The notes beneath the pieces were generated by a model that was not told where the DNA came from, searched no databases, and saw only the letters and a program-made list of their open reading frames with translations. From contig CADDYT010000008.1 in the NCBI GenBank assembly GCA_902810755.1, positions 21,348 to 85,347 on the forward strand: DNA of 64,000 nucleotides. Direction: 5' to 3'. Shown here one piece after another: positions 51,492 through 60,300 of the stretch (positions are counted from its first letter, which is position 1; the number at the start of each line of letters is the position of its first letter). The position numbers and the translations under genes were made by a program. This DNA comes from Chloroflexota bacterium (GTDB lineage: Bacteria > Chloroflexota > Ktedonobacteria > Ktedonobacterales > Ktedonobacteraceae).

Positions 51492-53621
51492 ATGCAAGGT
51501 ATGACACATGATTACTGGGCGGCCTGGAAGCAGTTTGTGCTGCATGGTGTTATGCAGGAGGATGTGCTGCCCCCGGCATTGATGCAATCGTGGCGGCGCT
51601 GCGCGGCGCTTGGCCTCGACCCGTACAGCGATCGCGGGCTGGATGATGATTCTCGGGTAGGGTCTGCTGGTGTTTCCAACGGGTCAGGTGGTCCGATGAT
51701 TTCTGGTGTTTCTCATGAGCTGCTTTCGCTGGTGAGACCGGCGCTGGAGGATTTGCACCAGTTTATTGAAGGGTCGGCTTCTGTAGTGGTCTTTGCCGAC
51801 GCAGGAGTGCGCGTTGTCGATCTATTTGGTGACCGGGAGTTGCAAGGGGAACTTGAGCATTTAGGGTTGGTGGTGGGAGCCTCGTGGCGTGAGGAGCACC
51901 AGGGGTCGAATGCGCTGGCCCTGGCGTTGCAGGAGTCGTTTCCCATGCAGCTTGATGGTGCCATGCATTATCGTGCTGCCCTGCACGCCCTCTACACGGC
52001 TGCCGCACCCGTGCATGATTTGATGGGACACGCCGTTGGCGTGCTGGCGGTGGTTGGTCGGCATGAGGACTGCCACCCGCATACGCTGGGGATGATCGCG
52101 GCGGCGGCGCAGGCGATGAGTAACCAGTTGCAGATGCAGGTCTGGCTGAGCAATGCCAATGATCTTTTGTCTGAACTGAAAGTCATCCTGCAAACGCTGC
52201 CGGAGGGCATCCTGTTGTTGCGACGCGATGGCGTGATTTCACAGATGAATGCCCCCGCCGGTACCATGCTGGGACTCGCGCCCGCGAAGGTGACGGGGAG
52301 ACGGCTGCGCGATGTGTTGCCGGTTCCCACGCTGCTGCTGGAGGCGCTGGCCGCGCAGCAACAACTCACAGACGAGGAAATTATCTTTGACACAGTGCAT
52401 GGGCGTGTCACCTGCCTGTGTTCGCTCAAACCCATTTCGAGTTACCGGCCAGAGACGGGGCTGGAGAATATCGTTGGTTCCAGCGGCATCGTACTCGCGG
52501 AGCCGGTCGCGCCGGATGGCTTTGTGATGATCTTGCGCAGCATCGAGCGCGTGCAGAAGCTGGTCAATCGCATCACCGGCGCTCGCGCTCGCCTGACCTT
52601 TGCCCACGTGGTAGGCGAGAGCGCGGCGTTGATGGAAGCACTGCGACTGGCGCGGCTGGCGGCGAAAAGCAATTCGACTGTGCTGCTGCAAGGTGAGACT
52701 GGGACGGGGAAGGAGATTTTCGCACAGAGCATCCATAACGGCAGTGCGCGGTCGGATGGGCCGTTTGTGGCTGTCAACTGTGCGGCCATTCCCCGCGAGT
52801 TGATCAGCACCGAACTCTTCGGCTACGAGGGCGGCTCGTTCACCGGCGCAGACCGGCAGGGGCGGTCCGGGAAGTTTGAGCAGGCGCATGGCGGCACGCT
52901 CTTTCTGGATGAGATCGGTGACATGCCGCTTGAATTGCAAGCCACGCTGCTGCGTGCCATCGAAACGCGCACGATTGTGCGTATCGGCGGCCAGCGCGTC
53001 ATCCCCGCCGATGTGCGCATCATCGTTGCCACGCATAGAGAACTGCGCGAGGAGGTGCAGCGCGGCACCTTCCGCTCCGACCTCTTCTACCGCTTAAATG
53101 TGCTGACTATTCACATTCCCCCGCTGCGCGAACGCAGCGATGATTTGCCTCTGCTGGTGCAGTATTTCCTGCGCCGTCAGAGCCGCATGCTGGGCCGTTC
53201 GTTCGCCATCACCCCGGAGGCGCTGGCGGCGATGCAGCACTATTCCTGGCCCGGCAACGTGCGCGAGCTTGAGAATATACTTGAACGCGTCACCTACCTG
53301 ATGCCGAAAAACACCATCACCCTCGACGACCTTCCCATCGAGTTTCAATCACCTGTTACCCGTCCTGAGCTTGAGCAATCCGTTTCCTCACCCTCGATTC
53401 AATTCTCACCTGCTGACCATTTCAGGCACAGCGTACCCGAAGCGGTAAGCGAGCAGACCAGAGCTTTGCGGGAGCAGAGCACCAATGCCGAGATACAGGC
53501 CATTGTGCAGGCACTGCACGCCAGTAACGATCACATGGCGCAGGCGGCAGCGCTGCTCGGTATCAGCCGCACCACCCTCTGGCGCAAGATGGTGAGATAT
53601 GGTCTAAACGAAGGGAAATAG
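51492..53621 (+). CDS. dhaR: DhaR-like sigma-54-dependent transcriptional activator
   Basis: Enhancer-binding protein of 709 residues. The order is an N-terminal GAF-like sensor (about 70-220), a PAS domain (about 230-330), the AAA+ domain with Walker A GETGTGKE, the sigma-54 contact loop GSFTGA (usually GAFTGA), Walker B GTLFLDEIGDM, and a C-terminal Fis-type helix-turn-helix (MAQAAALLGISRTTLWRKM). This is the architecture of DhaR/AcoR. It lies just upstream of glpF-dhaKLM, whose promoter region has a -24/-12 element, so DhaR is the best name. ATG 51492 has AGAGGG ten bases upstream; the TTG at 51468 is less likely. Confidence 0.88.
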   Translation: MQGMTHDYWAAWKQFVLHGVMQEDVLPPALMQSWRRCAALGLDPYSDRGLDDDSRVGSAGVSNGSGGPMISGVSHELLSLVRPALEDLHQFIEGSASVVVFADAGVRVVDLFGDRELQGELEHLGLVVGASWREEHQGSNALALALQESFPMQLDGAMHYRAALHALYTAAAPVHDLMGHAVGVLAVVGRHEDCHPHTLGMIAAAAQAMSNQLQMQVWLSNANDLLSELKVILQTLPEGILLLRRDGVISQMNAPAGTMLGLAPAKVTGRRLRDVLPVPTLLLEALAAQQQLTDEEIIFDTVHGRVTCLCSLKPISSYRPETGLENIVGSSGIVLAEPVAPDGFVMILRSIERVQKLVNRITGARARLTFAHVVGESAALMEALRLARLAAKSNSTVLLQGETGTGKEIFAQSIHNGSARSDGPFVAVNCAAIPRELISTELFGYEGGSFTGADRQGRSGKFEQAHGGTLFLDEIGDMPLELQATLLRAIETRTIVRIGGQRVIPADVRIIVATHRELREEVQRGTFRSDLFYRLNVLTIHIPPLRERSDDLPLLVQYFLRRQSRMLGRSFAITPEALAAMQHYSWPGNVRELENILERVTYLMPKNTITLDDLPIEFQSPVTRPELEQSVSSPSIQFSPADHFRHSVPEAVSEQTRALREQSTNAEIQAIVQALHASNDHMAQAAALLGISRTTLWRKMVRYGLNEGK

Positions 53622-53694
53622 CAGTTACGTTGCGAAAGTGAAACGTATTGTTGCAATAATGCAACAATACGTTTCACTTTCGCAACGTAACTGC
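53621..53694. promoter_or_regulatory. 35-bp-arm inverted repeat: dhaR terminator and possible activator site
   Basis: Perfect arms 53621-53655 and 53660-53694 with a 4-base loop. The left arm begins with the last base of the dhaR stop codon. The inner part (TTGTTGCA-ATAA-TGCAACAA) looks like a dyad operator for a Fis-type HTH dimer. It lies about 120-190 bp upstream of the -24/-12 promoter, a normal distance for a sigma-54 enhancer. Confidence 0.7.
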
Positions 53695-54000
53695 TCTACT
53701 GCCCGGCAGGTTTTTTTCTTTCATTTTTCAGCATTAGAAATTTCTCTCGCGCCTCTTCGCAGGCTGTTTTACATCTCTTTGTTATCCGCTGTTTCTTTCC
53801 CCGGCTCAGGTTTGGCATGATTCTTGCCCCTTAGTGAAGCAGGACTCATTTGATCGCCGAGTCTTCAGTCAGTTTGCGAAAGGAGGTGAGAGAAGTATCC
53901 GCACATCCCTTTACCATCGGGTCATCTGGTTTTTTTGCGTTGAACATTGCTTTCGCATGCGAAAGGAGGATGTCTGCCGGAGCTGGCAGACGAGAATGAT
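53695..54000. other. leader region of the dha operon
   Basis: Between the inverted repeat and glpF are the -24/-12 promoter, a Shine-Dalgarno-perfect AAAGGAGGTG at 53879-53888 with no proper start codon at the right distance, and a 16-bp palindrome (53950-53965). A small hairpin follows (GTCTGCC 53972-53978 with GGCAGAC 53985-53991), close to the glpF start. The latter two could affect glpF translation. Confidence 0.4.
53813..53827 (+). promoter_or_regulatory. sigma-54 (-24/-12) promoter of the glpF-dha-pts operon
   Basis: TGGCATGATTCTTGC matches the RpoN consensus TGGCAC-N5-TTGC at all key positions, with GG at 53814-53815 and GC at 53826-53827, exactly 10 bp apart. It is about 175 bp before glpF and downstream of the gene for a sigma-54 activator. 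Confidence 0.82.
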
Positions 54001-54813
54001 ATGGATAGGACTCCGACCCTCACGCAGAAATTTATCGCCGAATTGCTGGGCACTGCTTTCCTGACGTGGATTGGGGCAGGCTCGATTACGGCAGCGGTGT
54101 ATCTCCTCAATGGTGCGAAGCCAGCACTGGCCTTTTCAATGGCCGATCTGGGTATGATCGCCCTGGCCTTCGCCTTTGCCATCGCGGCTATGGTTTACAC
54201 TATTGGTCACATTTCCGGCTGTCACATTAACCCGGCGGTCACATTCTCGCTGGCCGTGACGAAGCGCATGCCCTGGAATGAGGCAGTGGTCTACTGGGCA
54301 GCGCAATTCATAGGCGGCATTGTGGGCGCGCTGGTCATCGCCCTCTCTTTTGGCTGGACGACGGCCGCGCAGGGACCCGGCCTCGGTGCGACCAACTTTG
54401 GCGGCGCAATCGCTCTCTTCGGCACGGGCGGTGGCTGGGTAGTCGCTATCGTGATGGAGACGATTGGCACCTTCTTCCTGCTGCTGGTCATCATGGGAAC
54501 GGCTGTCGATGGGCGCGCTCCCTCCGGCTGGGCGGGCTTCATCATTGGCCTCATGGTTGCCGGTGAAATCCTCGCTTTCGGCCCTATCACCAATGTGGCC
54601 CTGAATCCCGCTCGTGCGCTGGGGCCTGCCCTGATACAGGTTTTACTCGGCGGAAAATATGATCTTACGCACCTGATTGTTTATTTTGTAGGGCCTCTCT
54701 TAGGCGGCGTTCTCGGTGTACTGACCTACGATTTCATCTCACGCGGTCGAGTGATAGCAGGCTCGCCTGAACTCGGCGGGGTGGCAGAGTCGGCTGTCGA
54801 GCATGTCCAGTAA
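54001..54813 (+). CDS. glpF: MIP family channel, glycerol facilitator/aquaporin
   Basis: Six-helix membrane channel of 270 residues. Both half-helix motifs are present: HINPAVTF and ALNPARALGP. Being first in the dha operon, it most likely lets glycerol or dihydroxyacetone enter the cell, although the C-terminal motif looks closer to water channels (NPARALGP without the NPARD Asp typical of GlpF). Substrate choice is therefore inferred from context. ATG 54001 is the best start by position before the first helix, but its ribosome-binding site is weak, and a strong AAAGGAGG lies 34 bases upstream. Confidence 0.88.
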   Translation: MDRTPTLTQKFIAELLGTAFLTWIGAGSITAAVYLLNGAKPALAFSMADLGMIALAFAFAIAAMVYTIGHISGCHINPAVTFSLAVTKRMPWNEAVVYWAAQFIGGIVGALVIALSFGWTTAAQGPGLGATNFGGAIALFGTGGGWVVAIVMETIGTFFLLLVIMGTAVDGRAPSGWAGFIIGLMVAGEILAFGPITNVALNPARALGPALIQVLLGGKYDLTHLIVYFVGPLLGGVLGVLTYDFISRGRVIAGSPELGGVAESAVEHVQ

Positions 54814-54872
54814 GTAGTACAGGCGTTTTCCCGGAAGACTGAAGCACTGTGTTTCTCAAGAAGGAGACAGCG

Positions 54873-55874
54873 ATGAAGAAGCTTATCAACAAGCCAGAGG
54901 ATGTAGTAAAGGACGAACTGGCAGGCATGGAGGCCCTGCACCCGGAATTGATCCGTGTGGATTTCGAGAACCAGATTGTCGTACGGAAGGATGCCCCGGT
55001 ACGCGGCAAGGTGGGGGTTATCTCAGGAGGCGGCAGCGGACACGAGCCGATGCACGGCGGCTTCGTTGGGCGTGGCATGCTCGACGCAGCCTGTCCCGGC
55101 GCCGTCTTCACCTCACCCGTTCCCGATCAAATGCTGGCCGCGACCCGTGCGGTCAATGGAGGTGCAGGCGTGCTGCACATCGTCAAGAACTATACCGGCG
55201 ATGTGCTGAACTTCGAGATGGCGGCAGAACTGGCCGGGGCCGAAGGCATCGAGGTCGCCAGCGTGGTGACAAACGATGACGTGGCTGTGCAGGATAGCCT
55301 CTATACAGCTGGACGGCGTGGCGTGGGCGTGACTGTCCTGCTGGAGAAGATCGTGGGCGCATTGGCCGAGACGGGCGCGTCACTGGAGCTGGTTGCCGCT
55401 CTGGCGCGGAAGGTGAACGATCAGGGACGCAGCATGGGCATGGCGCTGACCTCCTGCACCGTCCCTGCGGCTGGCAAGCCAACGTTTGAACTGGGCGAGG
55501 ACGAGATGGAAATCGGCATCGGTATTCATGGCGAGCCGGGCCGCCGCCGTGTCAAGCTCGCGCCAGCTTCCGAGGTGACGGAAATGCTTGCCAATCCGAT
55601 CATCGAAGACCTCGGCCTGAAAGCTGGCGAGCGCGTGCTGGCCTTCGTCAACGGCATGGGCGGCACCCCATTGATCGAGCTATATGTGGTTGCCAATGAA
55701 CTGGCGAAGATTCTGCGCGGCAGGGATATTACCATCGCTCGTTCTCTCATCGGCAGTTATATCACCTCGCTCGAAATGGCGGGCTGCTCCATCACCCTGC
55801 TGCGGCTCGATGATGAATTGACCCGCTACTGGGACGCTCCTGTGCATACGCCCGCTCTGCGCTGGGGAGTGTAA
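54873..55874 (+). CDS. dhaK: dihydroxyacetone kinase subunit DhaK
   Basis: Substrate-binding subunit of PTS-dependent dihydroxyacetone kinase, 333 residues. The covalent substrate His is His219 in GIGIHGEPG, matching His218 of E. coli. The N-terminal phosphate/glycine motif [16 protein letters not shown] is complete. It holds DHA as a hemiaminal while DhaL-ADP transfers phosphate. AAGGAG lies seven to eight bases before ATG 54873. It is second in the operon, 59 bp after glpF. Confidence 0.96.
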   Translation: MKKLINKPEDVVKDELAGMEALHPELIRVDFENQIVVRKDAPVRGKVGVISGGGSGHEPMHGGFVGRGMLDAACPGAVFTSPVPDQMLAATRAVNGGAGVLHIVKNYTGDVLNFEMAAELAGAEGIEVASVVTNDDVAVQDSLYTAGRRGVGVTVLLEKIVGALAETGASLELVAALARKVNDQGRSMGMALTSCTVPAAGKPTFELGEDEMEIGIGIHGEPGRRRVKLAPASEVTEMLANPIIEDLGLKAGERVLAFVNGMGGTPLIELYVVANELAKILRGRDITIARSLIGSYITSLEMAGCSITLLRLDDELTRYWDAPVHTPALRWGV

Positions 55875-55918
55875 CCAGTATTCGACTCAGGCATCCAGTT
55901 GTACAATGTAGCTGATCT

Positions 55919-55949
55919 GTGGGGCGATGATTAACTGTCGTCGCCCCAC
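55919..55949. other. intercistronic hairpin between dhaK and dhaL
   Basis: 12-bp arms, 55919-55930 and 55938-55949, one mismatch (G-U in RNA), 7-base loop. No U-tract follows, so it may be a processing or stability element that sets DhaK levels rather than a full terminator. Confidence 0.5.
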
Positions 55950-56012
55950 GGAACAAGATGGATGCTTTGCGGGCGCACGCAAGGACTGCTCTCTACACAC
56001 GCGGAGGAGACT

Positions 56013-56642
56013 ATGCCTATTACGACTGAAGACACGATACGCTGGCTGCAACGGCTAGCGGTTGTCCTGCACGAAAACCGAGATTTTCTCACCCAGCTTG
56101 ATTCTCCTATCGGGGACGCCGATCATGGCATCAACATGGATCGGGGCTTTCAGGCGGTAGTGGAGAAACTGCCTGCGCTAGCCGGGATGGATATTGGCTC
56201 CATGCTTAAGACGGTCGGCTCGACGCTGGTTTCGACGGTGGGAGGGGCGAGTGGGCCGCTCTATGGAACTGCATTTCTGCGGGCTGGCATTGCAAGCGCC
56301 GGCAAGCACGAACTGGACGAGGCCGATGTTGTGAGCATGCTGGAAGCCGCGTTGGAGGGGGTCAAAGCGCGGGGTAAGGCCCAGCCGGGCGAGAAAACGA
56401 TGGTTGACGCGCTCACCCCGGCGCTGGTGGCGGCGAAGGAGGTGGAGGCACAGGGGCTGGACCTCTCACAACTGCTGCAACGTGTGAGCGATGCCGCCGA
56501 AGCGGGCATGAAGGCCACGATTCCCATGCTTGCTACAAAAGGACGCGCCAGCTATCTGGGCGAGCGCAGTGTCGGGCATCAGGATCCCGGCGCAACCTCT
56601 AGCTGGCTGATACTTAGAACGTTAGCTGAGACAATTGGCTAG
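56013..56642 (+). CDS. dhaL: dihydroxyacetone kinase subunit DhaL
   Basis: ADP-carrying subunit of 209 residues. The Mg2+/ADP-binding Asp residues lie in SPIGDADHGINMDRG, followed by GGASGPLYG and the HQDPGATSS motif near the C-terminus, all typical of DhaL. The bound ADP is rephosphorylated by phospho-DhaM and passes phosphate to DHA on DhaK. GGAGGAG is about six bases before ATG 56013. Confidence 0.95.
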   Translation: MPITTEDTIRWLQRLAVVLHENRDFLTQLDSPIGDADHGINMDRGFQAVVEKLPALAGMDIGSMLKTVGSTLVSTVGGASGPLYGTAFLRAGIASAGKHELDEADVVSMLEAALEGVKARGKAQPGEKTMVDALTPALVAAKEVEAQGLDLSQLLQRVSDAAEAGMKATIPMLATKGRASYLGERSVGHQDPGATSSWLILRTLAETIG

Positions 56643-56690
56643 AAATTGAGCATTGCGATATGCCTTGCATACTAACTAAAACACATTGGG

Positions 56691-56706
56691 CGCAAAAGTT
56701 TTTGCG
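56691..56706. other. short hairpin before the dhaM ribosome-binding site
   Basis: CGCAAAA (56691-56697) pairs with TTTTGCG (56700-56706). It ends three to four bases before AAAGGAG of dhaM. The two-base loop is too tight for the full stem, so inner pairs must open. Confidence 0.3.
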
Positions 56707-56723
56707 TCAAAGGAGATTGTGCC

Positions 56724-57149
56724 ATGACGGTTGGCTTAGTTATCGTATCTCACAGCGCGCAACTGGCGGAGGGGGTAGTCGAACTGGCAGGGCAGATGGC
56801 GCAGGGGAAGGTGGCAATCGCGGCGGCGGGCGGCACAGCGGCAGGTGCGCTTGGCACCTCGGTCGAGAAGATTCTAGCCGCGCTACACGTGGTGGATGGG
56901 CCTGACGGCATTCTAGTCCTGCTCGATCTGGGAAGCGCGGTGATGGCGACCGAAATGGCGATTGAAGCATTCACAGAAGGTCGGGAAGATTTTCAAGACC
57001 ACATCATCATCAGTTCCGCGCCACTTGTCGAAGGGGCGGTGATTGCTGCCGTCGAGTCCTCTATCGGCAATAGCCTGCACGAGGTGGCGGAGGCGGCAGC
57101 CGAGGCTTGTACGCTGCCGAAGGTACATTCGCAGAACAGCCAGGATTAG
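56724..57149 (+). CDS. dhaM: DhaM, EIIA-Man-like phosphotransferase subunit
   Basis: A 141-residue protein with the EIIA-mannose fold. The phosphorylated His is His10 in LVIVSHSAQLAEG, and LVLLDLGSAVMATEMAI is the conserved second motif. It takes phosphate from HPr and rephosphorylates ADP on DhaL. In E. coli DhaM is a fusion with HPr and a truncated Enzyme I; here only the first domain is encoded, and HPr and Enzyme I follow as separate genes. Confidence 0.94.
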   Translation: MTVGLVIVSHSAQLAEGVVELAGQMAQGKVAIAAAGGTAAGALGTSVEKILAALHVVDGPDGILVLLDLGSAVMATEMAIEAFTEGREDFQDHIIISSAPLVEGAVIAAVESSIGNSLHEVAEAAAEACTLPKVHSQNSQD

Positions 57150-57167
57150 GAAAGGGACCATATCAAC

Positions 57168-57443
57168 ATGCCAGTAGCGGAAGCATATCTCGTCATCAAA
57201 AATAAGGTTGGGTTGCATGCTCGCCCGGCGCGGCTGCTTGTGCAGACCGCCGCGCAATTTCAGTCGCGGATCCAGCTTCAACAGGGAGAGAAAAGTGCCA
57301 ACGCCAAAAGCATCATCGGTGTACTCAAACTCGGTGCGGTGTTCGGTGACGTCCTCGTCTTGCGTGCAGAAGGAGAAGACGCCGAAAAGGCGGTGAAAAC
57401 GCTGACGGAGCTTGTAGACCGGAAGTTTGATGAGGAGGAGTAG
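57168..57443 (+). CDS. ptsH: HPr phosphocarrier protein
   Basis: A 91-residue HPr. The active His is His17 in NKVGLHARPARLLVQTA, and the regulatory-site Ser is Ser48 in ANAKSIIGVLKLG. It carries phosphate from Enzyme I to DhaM. Its stop is eight bases before the ptsI start. No sugar EIIC gene is visible in the window. Confidence 0.95.
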   Translation: MPVAEAYLVIKNKVGLHARPARLLVQTAAQFQSRIQLQQGEKSANAKSIIGVLKLGAVFGDVLVLRAEGEDAEKAVKTLTELVDRKFDEEE

Positions 57444-57450
57444 GGCATAT

Positions 57451-59232
57451 ATGACGGGCAACACTTCATCTTCGATCAGCCCCGTGAAGGTAATGGCGAT
57501 TTCGCCCGGCGTGGCTATCGGTCCGGTAAGGCTATATAAAGCAAAAAGTCATGCGGTCGAGACGGCAAAGATTCGTCCAGAACAGGCCGGAGCCGAGCAG
57601 GTCCGTTTACAACAGGCTATTGAGTCCGCTACTAAGGAGCTACGCGAACTGAGCGAACACGTGGCCCGGACGGTTGGTAGCAGCGAGGCCGATATCTTCG
57701 AGGCGCAGCAGTTGATACTGGCAGACCCGGAGCTGCTTGCTGAGACAACGAGGCTGATAGCGCAAGAGTATTTCTCTGCTGGCGCTGCCTTACAACAGGT
57801 AGCGGAGAGCTACGCACAGGAACTTGAAGCGTTGGAGAACGAGACGCTGGCCGCTCGCGCCGCCGATGTGCGTGATGTCACAGCGCGGGCAATACGCCAT
57901 CTGCAAAGCGGTGAGCTTGCGGCTGAGCGTAGTAACGATGATACACCTGTGCTGGTAGTGGCCTACGATCTCACGCCCTCGGACACCGCCATCTTTAACC
58001 CCGAAACAACTCTTGGCATCTGCACCGTGGTTGGTGGCCCGACCACGCACGCGGCCATCATCGCTCGCGCTTTGGAGATACCTGCGATTACCGGGTTTGA
58101 CGCTCATTTGCTGGAGACGCTGCAGGATGGGCAGCAGATCGCTATCGATGGCGCAAAGGGCCTGCTGTATCTGCAACTTGAAGACGCGCAGCAGGAGGAG
58201 TTACGCAGTGCTATGCTTCAGCAGCAGCGCGAGCGGAAGCAGCGTCGCACGCAAAACGATACGTTCTGGCGCGCTCAACCCGGCTCTACTGCCGATGGCT
58301 ATGCAGTACAAATGTTTGCCAACGTGGGCGATGTGGAGAGCGCCCGGGCAGCCGCCGAGCTTGGTGCCGAGGGGATAGGGCTGCTGCGCACCGAATTTCT
58401 CTTTGCCGGACGCCAGGCTTTTCCTGATGAAGAGGAGCAGTTCGATAGCTACGTGGCCTTATTTCAGGCGTTTGCCGGTCGCGCCCTGTTCGGCAAGACC
58501 ATCATTGCCCGCACGCTTGACGCAGGCGCCGATAAGCCGTTCCCCGCCCTGGAACCGTTGATAGGAGCCATGCAGGAGGCCAATCCCGCGCTGGGCTTGC
58601 GAGGTGCACGCATCCATCTTGTACATAAAGAACTTCTGCGCCAGCAACTGCGTGCGCTCCTGCGTGCAGCGGGGGTGATCAATATACAACTGTCCATCAT
58701 GTTTCCCATGATTGCTACAGTGGAGGAGATACATCAGTTGCGTATGCTCTATACAGAGGTGAGGCGCGAGCTTGAACGCGAGGGTGTGATACTCTCGCCC
58801 GATACGCAGGTTGGCATTATGGTTGAGACACCGGCGGCGGCAGTGATGGCCGGGGTGCTGGCACGGGAAGTGGATTTCTTCAGCATCGGTGCCAACGATC
58901 TCTTCCAGTATACGATGGCTGTCGATCGTACCAATAGCCGTGTGACGGGCATGTTTGGCCTGCTAGAGCCAGCCGTGTGGCGTTTGATCGCCCGGGTGGT
59001 GCGGGCAGGGAAGATGCGGAGCAAACTCGTTGCCCTGTGCGGTGAACTGGCTGCCGATCCGCGCATCGGTCCGCTGCTGGCCGGGCTGGGCGTGCAAGAG
59101 CTGAGCATGAATCCAGCCGCCATCGCTAACGTCAAGGCGGCGTTGCACCACCAGACAAGAGATTACTGGCAACAGCGAGCGCAGGCACTGCTCAGAGCAG
59201 AAACGGCGCAGGAGATGAGTGAGATGCTGTAG
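57451..59232 (+). CDS. ptsI: phosphoenolpyruvate-protein phosphotransferase (Enzyme I)
   Basis: PTS Enzyme I of 594 residues, full length. The phospho-His is His200 in GGPTTHAAIIAR. The PEP-binding domain has the motif GLLRTEFLF, metal ligands in FFSIGANDLFQY, and the catalytic Cys530 in LVALCGELAADP. It starts the phosphorelay PEP to EI to HPr to DhaM. GGAGGAG overlaps the ptsH stop. The in-frame ATG at 57427, inside ptsH, is an unlikely alternative. Confidence 0.95.
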   Translation: MTGNTSSSISPVKVMAISPGVAIGPVRLYKAKSHAVETAKIRPEQAGAEQVRLQQAIESATKELRELSEHVARTVGSSEADIFEAQQLILADPELLAETTRLIAQEYFSAGAALQQVAESYAQELEALENETLAARAADVRDVTARAIRHLQSGELAAERSNDDTPVLVVAYDLTPSDTAIFNPETTLGICTVVGGPTTHAAIIARALEIPAITGFDAHLLETLQDGQQIAIDGAKGLLYLQLEDAQQEELRSAMLQQQRERKQRRTQNDTFWRAQPGSTADGYAVQMFANVGDVESARAAAELGAEGIGLLRTEFLFAGRQAFPDEEEQFDSYVALFQAFAGRALFGKTIIARTLDAGADKPFPALEPLIGAMQEANPALGLRGARIHLVHKELLRQQLRALLRAAGVINIQLSIMFPMIATVEEIHQLRMLYTEVRRELEREGVILSPDTQVGIMVETPAAAVMAGVLAREVDFFSIGANDLFQYTMAVDRTNSRVTGMFGLLEPAVWRLIARVVRAGKMRSKLVALCGELAADPRIGPLLAGLGVQELSMNPAAIANVKAALHHQTRDYWQQRAQALLRAETAQEMSEML

Positions 59233-59255
59233 GCGCCGGTTATACAGGTGAGTAC

Positions 59256-60167
59256 CTAGCGCGACCAGCCTCGTTTTTGTCGCTTCAGTACCTGTTCCAG
59301 CGTAGGGATGCCGGTGATGCCTTCGTGTTCGACGGAGAGGGAGGCGACGGCATTGGCGAAATCGACGGCGGCGGGCGGGTCAGCGTGGCGGGAGAGGTGG
59401 ATAAGGAAGGCGGCGGCGAAGACATCACCGGCTCCGGTGGGGTCGAGTTCGCGGGCGCTGTAGGCGGGGAAGCGGGCAGGCTGGCCGTGCTGGTAGAGCG
59501 TGGCGCCGTAGCGACCGTCGGTGGCGACGAGCAGGGGAACGTGCTGGCTCCAGCGGGCCAGGATAGCATCGGCTTCAGCGCGGTTGCCGTTGGCAAAGGG
59601 CAACAGGTCATCGTGACTGAGGATGAGGGCGTCGAGACAGGGCAGTATCTGTTCGGCAGCCGTCCAGGGAGCGGGCCAGACGCGGCCATCGGCATCCTGG
59701 CGGCGTAGCCAGCCCTGGGGTGTGGCGGCGATGAGCGCGCCGGGTCGGCGTGGGAAGAGCGCGAGGATTCCGGGGTCGAGTTCCTGCGCGAGAGGGGCCA
59801 GCAGGACGATGGGCGCGGCGCGCCAGGCCTCTGGCACATCATCTGCCTGCAATGTATCAGCGCGCGCCAGCAGGTACTGCGTGCGAAAGCCGTCATGGTA
59901 GCGGTTGTCGAAGGTAGTGGTCTCGGCAGAAGGCCGGACGGCCAGAGCGATGCCGGGCAGGAGCCGGGGCAGTTGCGCCGCTAATTGCACATCGGCGCGG
60001 GTGACAACGGCGGCGCTCGCCCCCAGGCGGGCGGCGGTCAGGCTGGCAAAGGAAACGGTGCCGCCCAGTGAAAAGCTGCCATCGGCGTGTACATCACGGG
60101 TAACATGGCCAACGGTCAGCAGGTCGGGGGGGCCATCTCCCTGCACCGACTGAAGAACAGGTGACAT
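59256..60167 (-). CDS. PfkB-family carbohydrate/nucleoside kinase
   Basis: A 303-residue kinase of the ribokinase family. The signature with the catalytic Asp is DPTGAGDVFAAAFLIHL near the C-terminus. The N-terminal G-G motif reads SLGGTVSFASLTAARLG, equivalent to the PfkB substrate motif but somewhat diverged. The substrate is unknown. AGGAG lies six bases before ATG 60167. It is convergent with ptsI (23 bp between stops). Confidence 0.88.
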   Translation of the reverse strand: MSPVLQSVQGDGPPDLLTVGHVTRDVHADGSFSLGGTVSFASLTAARLGASAAVVTRADVQLAAQLPRLLPGIALAVRPSAETTTFDNRYHDGFRTQYLLARADTLQADDVPEAWRAAPIVLLAPLAQELDPGILALFPRRPGALIAATPQGWLRRQDADGRVWPAPWTAAEQILPCLDALILSHDDLLPFANGNRAEADAILARWSQHVPLLVATDGRYGATLYQHGQPARFPAYSARELDPTGAGDVFAAAFLIHLSRHADPPAAVDFANAVASLSVEHEGITGIPTLEQVLKRQKRGWSR

Positions 60168-60225
60168 CGATTCTCCTATCCTGAAGGCGTAGTGCCTGAC
60201 GTATACCGATGCGCCTCTCTGCCAG

Positions 60226-60274
60226 AAAGAATGGATGTGCGATGAGACGTATTACGATCACACATCCATTCTTT
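60226..60274 (-). terminator. terminator of the rpmH-jag cluster
   Basis: Perfect 14-bp arms, 60226-60239 and 60261-60274, with a 21-base loop and U-rich flank on the minus strand (TTCTTTCT). It lies 26 bp past the jag stop. Confidence 0.7.
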
Positions 60275-60300
60275 TGAAGCTTTCTTTCTTAAAGGATGAG

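Noticed and set aside
53876..53999. leader peptide gene behind AAAGGAGGTG upstream of glpF
   Set aside because: No ATG, GTG or TTG lies 5-10 bases after this perfect ribosome-binding sequence; the only GTG overlaps it.
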